The notes below the pieces were generated by a model that was given only the letters and a program-made list of their open reading frames with translations, did no database searches and was not told the DNA's origin. A stretch of 64,000 nucleotides of DNA from Alkalihalobacillus sp. FSL W8-0930. GTDB taxonomy: Bacteria > Bacillota > Bacilli > Bacillales > Bacillaceae_D. Location of the stretch: assembly GCA_037965595.1 (NCBI GenBank), contig CP150183.1, forward strand, positions 1,612,001-1,676,000, read 5' to 3'. Each line of letters opens with the position of its first letter. Position 1 is the first letter of the stretch. Shown one piece after another: positions 16,942 through 25,967 of this stretch. Made by a program: the position numbers and the translations under genes.

Positions 16942-18270
16942 ATGAGAATGGTTGATTTAATTGAAAAAAAGCGCAATGGTGAAGTCCTAACAGATCAGGA
17001 AATTCAATTTATTATTGAAGGATATACAAAAGATCAAATTCCTGATTACCAAATGTCAGCGTGGGCTATGGCTGTGTTCTTCCAAGATATGAATGACCAA
17101 GAACGTGCTGCATTAACAATGGCTATGGTTAAATCAGGTGAAGAGATTAATCTGTCAGCTGTTGAAGGAATAAAAGTAGATAAGCATTCCACCGGAGGCG
17201 TTGGTGATAAAACAACCATTGCACTAGCCCCTCTAGTTGCATCTGTAGGTGTACCTGTTGCTAAAATGTCCGGTAGAGGACTGGGGCATACTGGTGGGAC
17301 CTTAGATAAGCTGGAGTCCATTCCTGGTTTTCATATTGAACTCACAACAGAAGAGTTCATTCAAAAGGTAAATGAAAACAAACTGGCGGTTATCGGACAA
17401 ACAGGCAACTTAACACCTGCTGACAAAAAGCTTTATGGGCTCCGAGATGTAACGGGTACGGTCAATTCGATCCCGCTTATTGCGAGCTCTATCATGAGTA
17501 AGAAGCTAGCATCTGGTGCGGATGGTATTGTACTTGATGTGAAAACGGGAACAGGCGCTTTTATGAAAGAGCTCTCTGATTCAAAACAGTTAGCACAAGC
17601 AATGGTGAAGATTGGTACTAAGCTTGGAAAGAAAACAATGGCAGTTATCTCTGATATGAATCAGCCGTTAGGTCTTGCTGTTGGGAATGCTCTTGAAGTA
17701 AAAGAAGCCATTGCAATGCTTAAAGGCGAAGGTCCAGAGGACGTACTTGAGTTATGTTTGACGCTTGGAAGTCATATGGTCGTTATGGCTAAAAAAGCAG
17801 AATCCGTAGACGAAGCGCGTAAGGCACTTGAAGAAGCAATATCTTCTGGAAAAGCAATCGAGACGTTAAAAACATTCATCGAAGCACAAGGTGGAGATGC
17901 ATCTGTTGTTGATGATGTGACTAAATTCCCTGAAGCACCTTATAAGATTGAAGTAAAGGCTCATTCAGAAGGAATGGTTAAATCAATTGAAGCAAATCGT
18001 ATTGGAACAGCTGCGATGATGCTTGGAGCAGGCCGTGCAACGAAAGAGGATGATATTCTTCTCGACGTTGGCCTCGTTCTTCATAAGAAGATTGGAGATG
18101 TAGTGAGAGTGGGCGATCCGATCGTTACGTTACATAGCCGCGAAGAACAAGCAGAAGAAGTCGTATCAATTGTTCAAAAAGCCTACGATATCGCTCATGA
18201 GCACATTGAAGCTCCTACGTTGATTTACGAAGAAATCACAGCGTCACAAGGGACTGGATTTGTTTTATAA
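16942..18270 (+). CDS. pdp: Pyrimidine-nucleoside phosphorylase
   Basis: A 442-residue enzyme phosphorolysing uridine, thymidine and deoxyuridine to the free base and (deoxy)ribose-1-phosphate, which deoB then isomerises. Family markers: [13 protein letters not shown] at about 80-92 (phosphate loop), [20 protein letters not shown] at about 108-127 and the C-terminal PYNP domain ([10 protein letters not shown]..., GDPIVTLHS). The start MRMVDLI matches B. subtilis Pdp. Last gene of the operon; the repeat element that follows may end transcription with its hairpin. Confidence 0.93.
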   Translation: MRMVDLIEKKRNGEVLTDQEIQFIIEGYTKDQIPDYQMSAWAMAVFFQDMNDQERAALTMAMVKSGEEINLSAVEGIKVDKHSTGGVGDKTTIALAPLVASVGVPVAKMSGRGLGHTGGTLDKLESIPGFHIELTTEEFIQKVNENKLAVIGQTGNLTPADKKLYGLRDVTGTVNSIPLIASSIMSKKLASGADGIVLDVKTGTGAFMKELSDSKQLAQAMVKIGTKLGKKTMAVISDMNQPLGLAVGNALEVKEAIAMLKGEGPEDVLELCLTLGSHMVVMAKKAESVDEARKALEEAISSGKAIETLKTFIEAQGGDASVVDDVTKFPEAPYKIEVKAHSEGMVKSIEANRIGTAAMMLGAGRATKEDDILLDVGLVLHKKIGDVVRVGDPIVTLHSREEQAEEVVSIVQKAYDIAHEHIEAPTLIYEEITASQGTGFVL

Positions 18271-18288
18271 TATCAATCAAGAAGCAAT

Positions 18289-18558
18289 GAGCCTGAGACA
18301 AAAATAAAAATCAATGAGAAAATGGCGAATGATTCTATGGTTGAATCATTCGCCATTCGTATGTTCTGTATTTTTAGTAACACGAGCGGAAGGAGAACCC
18401 TACACTCCTGTGGATAAGTACGCGGTGAAGACTCTGTAGCGGTGGGTTTCCGCGCAAGAGGCTGAGGCCGTACCCACGGAAAGGGAGGGATTCTCCTGTA
18501 GCGGATATTGTGCTATGTTCGTGTTTTGCTAACCACATTAAAGTATTGTGACAGCCTC
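18289..18558 (+). repeat. Dispersed ~270-bp structured repeat, copy R1
   Basis: The first of six related intergenic elements (R1 18289, R2 ~23325, R3 44471, R4 53714, R5 57014, R6 58938). It begins GAGCCTGAGACAAAA and ends TGACAGCCTC, imperfect terminal inverted repeats. A hairpin near the left end pairs ATGGCGAATGATTC with GAATCATTCGCCAT; the core pairs GGAGAACCC-type and GGATTCTCC-type segments at long range (CGGAAC with GTTCC in other copies). No ORF is shared. This fills the gap between pdp and the convergent PNPOx-like gene and may act as a terminator. Confidence 0.85.
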
Positions 18559-18578
18559 ATTAATCATTCTACCAACTT

Positions 18579-19001
18579 TTATAAATCAAGCGACAACGGT
18601 GGCTCACCTGTTTTATTCATTAAACGGATGTTTGTTGGTGTTAGCTCTAGGAAAACTAGCTTTGGATCGTCTGGACCTTCAAAATATTTCTCTAGATGAT
18701 CATTCCAAAGCTCATGCTTTGTCTCTTTATCCTCTTTGATCTTTGCTTTTCCTTCAAACTCGATAAATGTATCACCAAAGCCTTCTCCTTCGTAGCCAAG
18801 TAATACATGAACATTTGGATTCGCTTCAATTTCGTCCGTTTTGTGTGTATCAATACTTGTAGGCGTATAAAGAGTTAATCCCTCATGGAAAAACGTCATA
18901 TAACGTGTTAGTGGCTGGTCACGTACAACCGTTGCCAATGTTCCTGTATAGTGCTCGTCCATAATCTTTTCAATCTTTCCTCTTAGTTCTTCTTGATTCA
19001 T
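18579..19001 (-). CDS. General stress protein 26-like, pyridoxamine 5'-phosphate oxidase-fold flavoprotein
   Basis: A 140-residue split-barrel flavin-binding protein of the PNPOx-like family. MTFFHEGLTLYTPTSIDTHK at about 35-54 and the VLLGYEGEGFGDTFIEFEGKA region at about 66-85 resemble B. subtilis YdaG (general stress protein 26). Flavin binding is expected; the substrate is unknown. The start follows GAGGAGG. It is divergent from the Ohr-like gene; both homologues belong to the sigma-B regulon in B. subtilis, and a weak GTTT-N-GGAATA-like signal lies upstream. Confidence 0.75.
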   Translation of the reverse strand: MNQEELRGKIEKIMDEHYTGTLATVVRDQPLTRYMTFFHEGLTLYTPTSIDTHKTDEIEANPNVHVLLGYEGEGFGDTFIEFEGKAKIKEDKETKHELWNDHLEKYFEGPDDPKLVFLELTPTNIRLMNKTGEPPLSLDL

Positions 19002-19078
19002 TTTCTTTCTACCTCCTCAAGGTTTAACTAGAAGTAGTATTCCTGAAAAGATATAAAATGAAACATGTTGATTTTGAT

Positions 19079-19104
19079 GTTTAAAAGAAAGATGAAAGGT
19101 GAAT
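19079..19104 (+). promoter_or_regulatory. Possible sigma-B promoter of the Ohr-like gene
   Basis: GTTTAA (19079-19084), 14 bases, GTGAAT (19099-19104); the sigma-B consensus is GTTTAA-N12-15-GGGTAT. The -35 is perfect and the -10 matches four of six. Suggested mainly because ohrB is sigma-B dependent in B. subtilis. Confidence 0.3.
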
Positions 19105-19149
19105 ACATATCTGTGTGAACGATTTTATTGATAAAGGGAGAGATAAAAG

Positions 19150-19560
19150 ATGGCAGATGTTTTATACACTTCAAAAGCAACAGCAGTAGGTGGAAGAGAA
19201 GGTCACGTGAAATCGAGTGATTCCAATATTGATATGGATCTAGTGAAACCAGGAACATCTGGCGGAACAAATCCCGAACAATTATTTGCAGCAGGGTACT
19301 CTTCATGCTTTGATGGAGCCCTTAATCTAATTGCTTCAAAAGAAAACAAAGAAATTGATTCTGAAATTACAGCGGCTGTTAGTCTTGTTAAAGACACATC
19401 AGATGATGGATTCAAAATTGCTGTAGAATTAAAAGCGCTAATCGGAGGCGTTTCACAGAGTGAAGCTGAAGATTTAGTTGAAAAAGCACACGCGTTTTGC
19501 CCATATTCAAAAGCAACACGAGGAAATGTTGATGTAAAGCTAACTGTAGACACAAAATAA
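19150..19560 (+). CDS. ohrB: OsmC/Ohr family organic hydroperoxide resistance protein
   Basis: A 136-residue thiol peroxidase reducing organic hydroperoxides. Both catalytic cysteines are visible: AAGYSSCFDGAL (about Cys55) and HAFCPYSKATRG (about Cys119), with the Ohr-type N-terminus (LYTSKATAVGGREGHV). No ohrR regulator lies alongside, and the gene is divergent from a stress flavoprotein, so I favour the stress-induced OhrB type over OhrA. A GGGAGA site precedes the ATG and a strong terminator follows. Confidence 0.88.
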   Translation: MADVLYTSKATAVGGREGHVKSSDSNIDMDLVKPGTSGGTNPEQLFAAGYSSCFDGALNLIASKENKEIDSEITAAVSLVKDTSDDGFKIAVELKALIGGVSQSEAEDLVEKAHAFCPYSKATRGNVDVKLTVDTK

Positions 19561-19568
19561 TTTATCTA

Positions 19569-19609
19569 AAACTTGTCAGATCTCCACGTTGAGTCTGACA
19601 AGTTTTTTT
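19569..19609 (+). terminator. Intrinsic terminator after ohrB-like gene
   Basis: AAACTTGTCAGA pairs with TCTGACAAGTTT around a 13-base loop and ends in a T run. Confidence 0.85.
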
Positions 19610-19713
19610 ATACATTTCCCTCATTATAAGAATTATGGGTTTAGTGAAAGCGCCAAGAAGGAATGCAAATGGTGTAAGGCAGTTTGAGATCAACAATTTA
19701 AGGAGGACTACCC

Positions 19714-20496
19714 ATGATTGAATCAGAAGAACTCCAACAATTGAGAGACCAAAGATGCGAAAACGGTTGCTTGACGATTTACTTAAGCACAGACCAAGGT
19801 CAGATGGATCAGAAGAAAGGCGAATGGAAAATTCGTTTAAAGAATGGATTAAAGAAACTAGAAGAGTACTTAGAAAGTAGCTCGACGGATGAAATAAGTT
19901 CATATCAATCCATTCGGAAAATCGCAGAAGAAGAGATTTTAAACAACCAAACAAGCTTAACCAAGTCACTTGTATTTATTGGGTCATCCGATGGTGACTG
20001 GCAGCTTAAGAAGCTGCAAGTGCCACTTGAGAATGATTTTAGGTGGGAAAAACAGCCTGTACTTGACCAATTAGAACAAAAGCTTGAGGCGTACCCGAAA
20101 ACAGGCATCCTTTTAATTCAAAAACAAGATGTTGTTGCAGTTGAAACGGTTCTCGGTGAAGTTGAAGCAGAGAATGTTTACTCGTGGGATGCCGAAAGTG
20201 AAGATTGGAAGATGTACCAAGGGTCCAGCTCCAGTAATGTAGCTGGAGCAGCCATTCATAAAGATCAATTTGATCAACGATTCGAAGCCAATCAGCAAAG
20301 GTGGTTTAAGCAATTAGCCGCAAAAATTCAGAAAAAAGCAAAGAAAAATGGCTGGAATGGCGTATATCTTGTGGGATCTCCTGATCAAACAAGTGATTTT
20401 GAAAAGCAACTGACAATGAATAACGTTGAAGTTGTAAAGAAAAATTTAACGAAACTAAAATCAAATGAAATCATCAATGAATTGTTTGCTTCTTAG
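19714..20496 (+). CDS. VLRF1-like aeRF1-type release-factor-fold protein
   Basis: A 260-residue acidic cytosolic protein. The N-terminal CLTIYLSTDQGQ followed by a charged helix (RLKNGLKKLEEYLE) and the C-terminal WFKQLAAKIQKKAKKNGWNGVYLVGSPD block are what I recall of the bacterial VLRF1/aeRF1-type family, relatives of eukaryotic peptide release factor domains proposed to act in ribosome rescue. I cannot confirm the catalytic Gly-Gln-like loop from this sequence, so function stays tentative. It has AAGGAGG upstream of the ATG and its own terminator; neighbours give no clue. Confidence 0.55.
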   Translation: MIESEELQQLRDQRCENGCLTIYLSTDQGQMDQKKGEWKIRLKNGLKKLEEYLESSSTDEISSYQSIRKIAEEEILNNQTSLTKSLVFIGSSDGDWQLKKLQVPLENDFRWEKQPVLDQLEQKLEAYPKTGILLIQKQDVVAVETVLGEVEAENVYSWDAESEDWKMYQGSSSSNVAGAAIHKDQFDQRFEANQQRWFKQLAAKIQKKAKKNGWNGVYLVGSPDQTSDFEKQLTMNNVEVVKKNLTKLKSNEIINELFAS

Positions 20497-20515
20497 ATAA
20501 ACAAAGAGGTTTTAA

Positions 20516-20547
20516 CAGAACGGTCCCAAGCGATCGTTCTTTTTTTG
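20516..20547 (+). terminator. Intrinsic terminator
   Basis: AGAACGGTC and GATCGTTCT form an imperfect stem followed by eight T residues. Confidence 0.8.
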
Positions 20548-20680
20548 GTTTTCAAAAACAGAAATCAAACAGATACTTTTTCATTGACTATATTTCGTGA
20601 GTCTAATATAATCTCTAAAGTGGAAACTGGATAGTTTTTTTGTGACCGATGAGTTTTAAGGGAAAGAAGGACAAGCATTC

Positions 20681-21571
20681 ATGAAAGAAACAATCATTCG
20701 TCAAGCTCTGCAATTGTTCTCAAAAGAAGGGTATACAACAACGTCTATGCAAAGCATTGCAGAGGAGTGTGGAATTTCCAAAGCCTCTCTCTATAAATAT
20801 TTTGATTCTAAAGAAGAGCTCTTAATTCAAGTTTTTGAACAAAGTCTTACTAGTATGTTTCAACAAGCGCAAGAAATTACTGTAAATGACTCTCTCTCTA
20901 GAAGAGAGCGATTTGTTCAGAAGATTATTCTTGAGCTTGAGGTCAATCAAGAACAACGAGCATTTGTGAATTTAATCATACGAGCGATGCCTGTTCATCA
21001 AAATCAAAAAGTAAGAGATCTGATGAGCCGTACCAAATCAGCATTAATGAATTGGCATAAAAGAAGTTTGCTTGAAGCTTATGGAGAAGAGATCAGCCCA
21101 TTTGTTTGGGATCTTGTTGTTGTTTTTCAAGGAACCATCCGTGAATATATTGTATTGATGATGGATGATTACAAGGTATTAGATAAGAATAATATTGCAG
21201 AGCTATTAGTTTCGCACTTTGATGCCATTGTAGCGAGCTTCAACAAAAAACATACGGTCCTGTCGACCTCACTTATGAGCGAATATGAGACATTTAATCT
21301 TTTTGACAAACAGCGCTCAGAGGAAGAGATTTTTATGGATATTGTTAGTCATATCTCACATAAAGCGGAGTCACTATCACCTGAAAAAAAGAATGAAGTT
21401 CAGAATGCAATCCAACAGCTTTTGTATTACTTGAAACGCGATGAAGACAACTTTTTATTAATTGAGGCTCTTTGTCTTTATATTGATGCCAGAGTTTCAA
21501 TTAAAGACGAAATCGAACGCATCACACAGCTTTTGAAAAATCGACAATGCAAAGAAGGTTATAGTACATGA
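20681..21571 (+). CDS. TetR family regulator of the adjacent efflux pump
   Basis: A 296-residue TetR-type repressor: the helix-turn-helix at about 22-50 (TTSMQSIAEECGISKASLYKYFDSKEELL, two adjoining parts) is classical. The ligand-binding part is about 100 residues longer than typical TetR proteins (190-210), with an extra helical C-terminal domain (residues 200-296). The stop codon overlaps the ATG of the MFS transporter (ATGA), so the pair is translationally coupled and probably autoregulated by the pump substrate. The ligand is unknown. Confidence 0.85.
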   Translation: MKETIIRQALQLFSKEGYTTTSMQSIAEECGISKASLYKYFDSKEELLIQVFEQSLTSMFQQAQEITVNDSLSRRERFVQKIILELEVNQEQRAFVNLIIRAMPVHQNQKVRDLMSRTKSALMNWHKRSLLEAYGEEISPFVWDLVVVFQGTIREYIVLMMDDYKVLDKNNIAELLVSHFDAIVASFNKKHTVLSTSLMSEYETFNLFDKQRSEEEIFMDIVSHISHKAESLSPEKKNEVQNAIQQLLYYLKRDEDNFLLIEALCLYIDARVSIKDEIERITQLLKNRQCKEGYST

Positions 21572-23040
21572 GTACCGAACAAAATGATGTATTAAAAAAT
21601 GTGAATAAACTACCAATCATTGCGGTTTTGTTAGTAGGGGCATTTGTAGCGATCTTGAATCAGACCCTTTTAACAACCGCTTTGCCTGTTCTTATGGCAG
21701 ATTTGGATATTGACGCTAACTTAGGCCAGTGGGTTACCACGGCTTTTATGCTTGTGAATGGGGTAATGATCCCAATTACAGCCTTTTTAATTGAGAAATT
21801 TACTACACGTAAGCTGTTTCTGACAGCAATGATTCTTTTTGGTATTGGAACATTCATATGCGCCATTGCCCCAACCTTTACATTCCTTATAACTGGTAGA
21901 ATGATTCAGGCAGCTGGGGCTGGAATAGCCATGCCTCTTATGCAAACCGTTTTGCTTTTAATCTTTCCAGTTGAAAAACGAGGATCGGCAATGGGTATGG
22001 TTGGTCTGGTTATTTCGTTTGCTCCGGCTATTGGACCGACATTATCAGGCTGGCTTGTTCAAAGCTATCATTGGACGGTTTTATTCTGGATCTTACTTCC
22101 GATTATTGTGATTGATATTATTGCGGCATACATCGTATTACGAAATGTAACAACGCTTCGTTCACCGAAGCTTGACACATTATCAATCATATTATCCTCA
22201 CTCGGATTTGGAGGTTTGCTCTTTGGATTCAGTAATGCAGGGGCAAACGGATGGTTATCTACAAATGTACTACTTCCAACTGTAATAGGTGCAGTTACCC
22301 TTACGTGGTTCATTCTAAGACAGTTACGATTAGCTCAGCCAATTTTAGAGTTCCGAGTATTTAAATACTGGGTGTTTACATTAACAACAGCGATTGGAAT
22401 GATCGTATTTATGTCGATGATTGGAGCAGCAACGATCTTTCCAATCTATATGCAAACCATGCATAATTTCACCGCTCTAGAATCAGGTTTAATGCTTTTA
22501 CCTGGTGCGATTGTGATGGGGGTTATGTCGCCAATTACGGGTCGTATCTTTGATAAAGTAGGAGCTAGATATTTAGGAATTATAGGTCTTGGTATGATTT
22601 TTGTCACAACAGCGATGTTCACGAATCTGACGGATTCAACCTCTATGCTCTACGTGACGATCGTCTACTCATTCCGGATGTTAGGTGTAGCTCTTGTCAT
22701 GATGCCTGTAACAACTGCAGGTATTAACGTATTGCCAAGACATTTGATCCCACATGGTACAGCAATGAATAATACGATGCGCCAAATTGCTGGTTCAATT
22801 GGTACAGCCGTGTTAGTGTCTGTCATGACAACCGCAGCACTAAACGAAGCAGAGAGTGGGAATGTAGGAATGATTGATGCTCAGATTTCTGGAGTGAACA
22901 CTGCGTTTATGGTTGCAGCGGGTATTGCTCTTGTTGGATTTATTCTCGCCTTCTTCATCAAGTCCAACAACAAAAAACCAATGCAAAAACAAACGTATGG
23001 AACAAGTTCAACTCAAAAGCCTGCAACAGATCATTCATAA
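21568..23040 (+). CDS. MFS drug efflux transporter, DHA2 (EmrB/QacA) family, 14 TM
   Basis: A 490-residue proton-coupled exporter with about 14 membrane helices. DHA2 hallmarks are LNQTLLTTALPVLMADL at about 25-41 (motif D1), the TTRKLFLTAM motif A region, and GLVISFAPAIGPTLSGWLV at about 140-158 (motif C, antiporter motif). It resembles LmrB-type multidrug pumps of Bacillus. It is coupled to the TetR gene by an ATGA overlap. Substrate range unknown. Confidence 0.88.
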   Translation: MSTEQNDVLKNVNKLPIIAVLLVGAFVAILNQTLLTTALPVLMADLDIDANLGQWVTTAFMLVNGVMIPITAFLIEKFTTRKLFLTAMILFGIGTFICAIAPTFTFLITGRMIQAAGAGIAMPLMQTVLLLIFPVEKRGSAMGMVGLVISFAPAIGPTLSGWLVQSYHWTVLFWILLPIIVIDIIAAYIVLRNVTTLRSPKLDTLSIILSSLGFGGLLFGFSNAGANGWLSTNVLLPTVIGAVTLTWFILRQLRLAQPILEFRVFKYWVFTLTTAIGMIVFMSMIGAATIFPIYMQTMHNFTALESGLMLLPGAIVMGVMSPITGRIFDKVGARYLGIIGLGMIFVTTAMFTNLTDSTSMLYVTIVYSFRMLGVALVMMPVTTAGINVLPRHLIPHGTAMNNTMRQIAGSIGTAVLVSVMTTAALNEAESGNVGMIDAQISGVNTAFMVAAGIALVGFILAFFIKSNNKKPMQKQTYGTSSTQKPATDHS

Positions 23041-23114
23041 GAAATAGTATGTTTTAGACTCCTCGTATGCGGGAACCAATGAAGTAGACAACGTATTAAA
23101 GGGGAGTTCTAAAC

Positions 23115-23315
23115 ATGAAAGAATTTAGCGTAGTAGCAAACAAAGATGCAACAACTTGGATGGTAAAGGCGGAAGACGTTGCGCCAATTCACGAATTTGA
23201 TAAGCGTGATGACGCTGTTGAGAAGGCTAAGGAATTAGCTGCCTCTGATCAACCAAGTAAAGTTGATGTATATGATGCATCCAATGAGTTAGTTGAATCT
23301 CAAGTATTTGAATAA
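23115..23315 (+). CDS. DUF2188 small protein
   Basis: A 66-residue acidic protein that is essentially one DUF2188 domain: FSVVANKDATTWMVKAEDV, then a helix (DKRDDAVEKAKELAAS) and a final strand SKVDVYDASNELVESQ. DUF2188 proteins are widespread and small, and their role is not established. The start follows AAAGGGGAG. Monocistronic, followed by repeat copy R2. Confidence 0.75.
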   Translation: MKEFSVVANKDATTWMVKAEDVAPIHEFDKRDDAVEKAKELAASDQPSKVDVYDASNELVESQVFE

Positions 23316-23324
23316 TGGTAAGAA

Positions 23325-23585
23325 TAGGCAGGAATATAACTTAAAATCACTTTTTGAAGGCGAATGATTCGATTGCAGAATCATTCGCCTTTCGTGATTT
23401 TATTTGAACTAGCGGAGGGAGAACCTGAGACTACTACGGAACAGAACGAGGTGAAGACACTGTAGCGGCGCTTTTCCCGCGGAAGGGGCTGAGGCCGTTC
23501 TTGTGGGTGCGAGGGATTCTCCTGTAGCGGATTATTTGCGAAATTAGTGTTTTATTCGCTACATTAATGTTATGTCGCGCCCTCT
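23325..23585 (+). repeat. Dispersed structured repeat, copy R2
   Basis: Same orientation as R1. The hairpin pairs AAGGCGAATGATTC with GAATCATTCGCCTT, showing a compensating change (AAGGCG/CGCCTT instead of ATGGCG/CGCCAT) that supports pairing. The core GGGAGAACCTGAGAC ... GAGGGATTCTCCTGTAGCGG is conserved; terminal repeats are weaker than in other copies (left GGCAGGAATATAAC, right GTTATGTCGCGCCCTC). It fills the stretch between the DUF2188 and YdjM-like genes. Confidence 0.8.
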
Positions 23586-23660
23586 TCTATACAACTATAT
23601 ACAGAACAAATGTTCCGTGTTATACTTGTTCCTTATCTTTAATAGAACGGAGTTTAAGGA

Positions 23661-24149
23661 ATGAACGGAAAAACCCATTTAATGGGAGGTCTTGCGGCTT
23701 GTGCTGTCGTTGAAACAGTGATAGACGGCAATGACTTTAGTCCATTGTTTTATATTGGAGGGATGGTTGGCGCTTTTCTTCCTGATATTTGTCATGTGCA
23801 TTCAACAATTGGAAGAAGACTACCGCTGATATCAAGACTCGTTTCGTTTGCGTTTGGTCATCGTACGTTTACACACAGTCTTCTCTTTCTGTTTCTCGTA
23901 CATGTGTTGCTTGATGTGGTCTTACCAGACGCATCAAATGTACATGTCGGTCTTTTCGCCGGAATGATTAGCCATATCCTATTAGATATGGCCACAGTAA
24001 GAGGGGTTAAATTGTTTTTTCCTTTCTCGATGAGGGTTCGATTGCCATTATACATACGTACAGGCGGTAAGATTGAAGGCGTTGTCCAGCTGGTATTACT
24101 CGGATGGTTGATCATTTGGAGCTACCAGTTTATACAATCCTGGCTTTAA
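23661..24149 (+). CDS. YdjM/LexA-binding-type membrane-bound hydrolase family protein
   Basis: A 162-residue membrane protein of the PF04307 (YdjM, B. subtilis YvsG-type) family of putative metal-dependent hydrolases. Conserved histidine and aspartate motifs: KTHLMGG at 4-10, GAFLPDICHVHSTIGRR at about 37-53, GHRTFTHSLLF at about 70-80 and MISHILLDMAT at about 99-109, which could ligate a metal. Four membrane helices. The physiological substrate is unknown; some relatives are DNA-damage induced, but I see no LexA box here. The start follows an AAGGA site, and a strong terminator follows. Confidence 0.75.
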   Translation: MNGKTHLMGGLAACAVVETVIDGNDFSPLFYIGGMVGAFLPDICHVHSTIGRRLPLISRLVSFAFGHRTFTHSLLFLFLVHVLLDVVLPDASNVHVGLFAGMISHILLDMATVRGVKLFFPFSMRVRLPLYIRTGGKIEGVVQLVLLGWLIIWSYQFIQSWL

Positions 24150-24154
24150 AACAT

Positions 24155-24189
24155 AAAGAGGAACAATCCATTTGGATTGTTCCTCTTTT
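24155..24189. terminator. Bidirectional intrinsic terminator
   Basis: AAAGAGGAACAATCCA pairs with TGGATTGTTCCTCTTT around a tiny loop between convergent genes. Confidence 0.9.
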
Positions 24190-24191
24190 AT

Positions 24192-24977
24192 TTAATGTTT
24201 AGCAGGAATCTTTGTCTTGGCTAACTGTGTAAACGTTTTTTCAAAAAGCTGATCTTCCCATGTGCTTGATGCAAATGTGTGGGATGCATGATCGATATAA
24301 ATAGGGGGCTCCATAAGATGTGCAGAGTGTTCTGCATACAAATTGGCATGACTGACTGCCACGTCTTCATCTTTTTCTGCATGAACGATCAACACAGGGC
24401 TTTTTACAGATGAGATAGCAGCTAAAGGATCATGAATCTTTAAATCTTCAAAGAAAGCATGACTTAGCTCAAATCCATGATAATCATAAAAGCCATTTCT
24501 TTGGGCGGCTTTAACAGCTGACGCACCTGTAATCTGAACAATATCTTGATAAGGCTTGGCTACAGCTGACCAAAGAACAAGCTGATGAACCGGAATTTGG
24601 CTTACAGCGAGTGCAGATGTTGCTCCTCCAAGACTATGACCAACAACCGTAATCTTCTCTGAATCAATCATAGATTGGCTCTTCATGTATTGAATGATTG
24701 CAAGTAATTCTTCTATTTGTTTACTGACTGTTAGGTTACGATACTCTCCGCTACTTTCTCCACATCCGCTAAAATCAAACCGGAAGCAAGCATAGCCCTT
24801 TTCCGCAAAATAGCGTGAGGCTTTAACAAATAACCGATGCTCACCCACTTTACTTCCGATAAATCCGTGTACAAACACAATGGCAGGTAGCTGCTCTGAT
24901 ATCGTTTGTTGTGGGAGATGAATGGCGCCGGAAAGCGTCTCATCATGTATTTGAAGCGAAAGAAGAGAATGGTCCAT
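24192..24977 (-). CDS. Alpha/beta hydrolase (esterase/acyl-peptidase-like)
   Basis: A 261-residue cytosolic serine hydrolase. The oxyanion segment VFVHGFIGSK is near 35, the FDFSGCGES block near 70, the nucleophile elbow GHSLGG near 115, the acid in HAEKDEDV near 200 and the catalytic His in DHASHTF near 230. It resembles small esterases annotated as cinnamoyl-ester-like hydrolases. No substrate can be assigned. The ATG has an AGGAGG site and it is divergent from the deacetylase gene. Confidence 0.85.
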   Translation of the reverse strand: MDHSLLSLQIHDETLSGAIHLPQQTISEQLPAIVFVHGFIGSKVGEHRLFVKASRYFAEKGYACFRFDFSGCGESSGEYRNLTVSKQIEELLAIIQYMKSQSMIDSEKITVVGHSLGGATSALAVSQIPVHQLVLWSAVAKPYQDIVQITGASAVKAAQRNGFYDYHGFELSHAFFEDLKIHDPLAAISSVKSPVLIVHAEKDEDVAVSHANLYAEHSAHLMEPPIYIDHASHTFASSTWEDQLFEKTFTQLAKTKIPAKH

Positions 24978-25134
24978 TTGTAAAACCTCCTTTTGATTAT
25001 TCCTATAAGTTTACTATGTATTAAGTATAGCACATGTGATTTGATCTGGCAATTCAGTGTCCCTTTTCGTATAAGAGTTTCCCTATACGTGAATAGTACG
25101 GATAGACTGAACAAATTGAGGAGGTAAAGAAGAG

Positions 25135-25887
25135 TTGAACCTACGAAAACCAATTTTTATGGCATGGCTTATTTTTTTGATAACAGTTAATGGCTTAAGT
25201 AGTGTTGAATCTGCAACCGTTGATAACAAGGAGCCTACACCAAATTCAATTCTTGCTAAGCGATATCCGGATACAGTGTTCTTCTCAGGACCCCAGAACG
25301 ACAAACAGATTGCACTAACCTTTGACGATGGGCCAGATCCACGTGTTACGAGTGACCTTTTAGATGTCTTAAAGGAAGAGGAAGTACCTGCAACCTTCTT
25401 TTTACTTGGAGCGAGAGCTAAAGCCTATCCAGATCTGGTGCTACGCACGCATAAGGAAGGGCACCTTATAGGAAATCATGGTTACTGGCATAACCCAATC
25501 ATTCAGTTATCTGATCAGCAAGCGACATTTGAAATTGAGCAAACCCAGCAAGTAATTGAACAAATTATTGGCGTGAAAACGACGTTACATAGACCTCCAT
25601 TTGGCCTTTTAAACGAGCAAAAGGTAGAAGTGATTAAGGAACTGGACTATTCAATTATCTTGTGGTCAGTTGACTCAGAAGATTGGAAAGCTTCTCCGCC
25701 TGATCAAATTGTTGAAACAGTACTCGAAACCGTCAAGCCAGGATCAATTATTCTTCACCATGATGGATCAAACTGGGATACAGATCTAACAGGCACTGTA
25801 ACTGCTGTGAAAAAGGAAATAAAAGAGCTGAAGAAGCAAGGGTATACTTTTGTGACAGTTAACGATCTACTCGGATTAAGTGAGTAG
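25135..25887 (+). CDS. Secreted polysaccharide deacetylase (NodB domain)
   Basis: A 250-residue carbohydrate esterase family 4 protein with an N-terminal signal or anchor helix. NodB motifs in order: TFDDGPDPR (catalytic base and metal Asp) at about 62, NHGYWH (metal His pair) at about 110, RPPFG at about 153, WSVDSEDW at about 176 and ILHHDGS at about 203. All catalytic residues are present. The TTG start is ten bases after GAGGAGG. It probably N-deacetylates peptidoglycan or a cell-surface polymer. It lies directly upstream of dacF, but its role in sporulation is unproven. Confidence 0.88.
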   Translation: MNLRKPIFMAWLIFLITVNGLSSVESATVDNKEPTPNSILAKRYPDTVFFSGPQNDKQIALTFDDGPDPRVTSDLLDVLKEEEVPATFFLLGARAKAYPDLVLRTHKEGHLIGNHGYWHNPIIQLSDQQATFEIEQTQQVIEQIIGVKTTLHRPPFGLLNEQKVEVIKELDYSIILWSVDSEDWKASPPDQIVETVLETVKPGSIILHHDGSNWDTDLTGTVTAVKKEIKELKKQGYTFVTVNDLLGLSE

Positions 25888-25967
25888 AATCTTTTTTTGA
25901 CGTATAAGAAGAACTTGATGTGGGAAAAATGGCTGATAGTTTAAAGACTTGGATGGAGGAAAGAGAT

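Noticed and set aside
18508-18739. Two overlapping short plus-strand ORFs
   Set aside because: They lie in repeat R1 and antisense to the PNPOx-like gene, with no ribosome sites.
19028-19306. 92-codon minus-strand ORF
   Set aside because: Overlaps the start of the Ohr-like gene and the divergent promoter region; composition is random and AT-driven.
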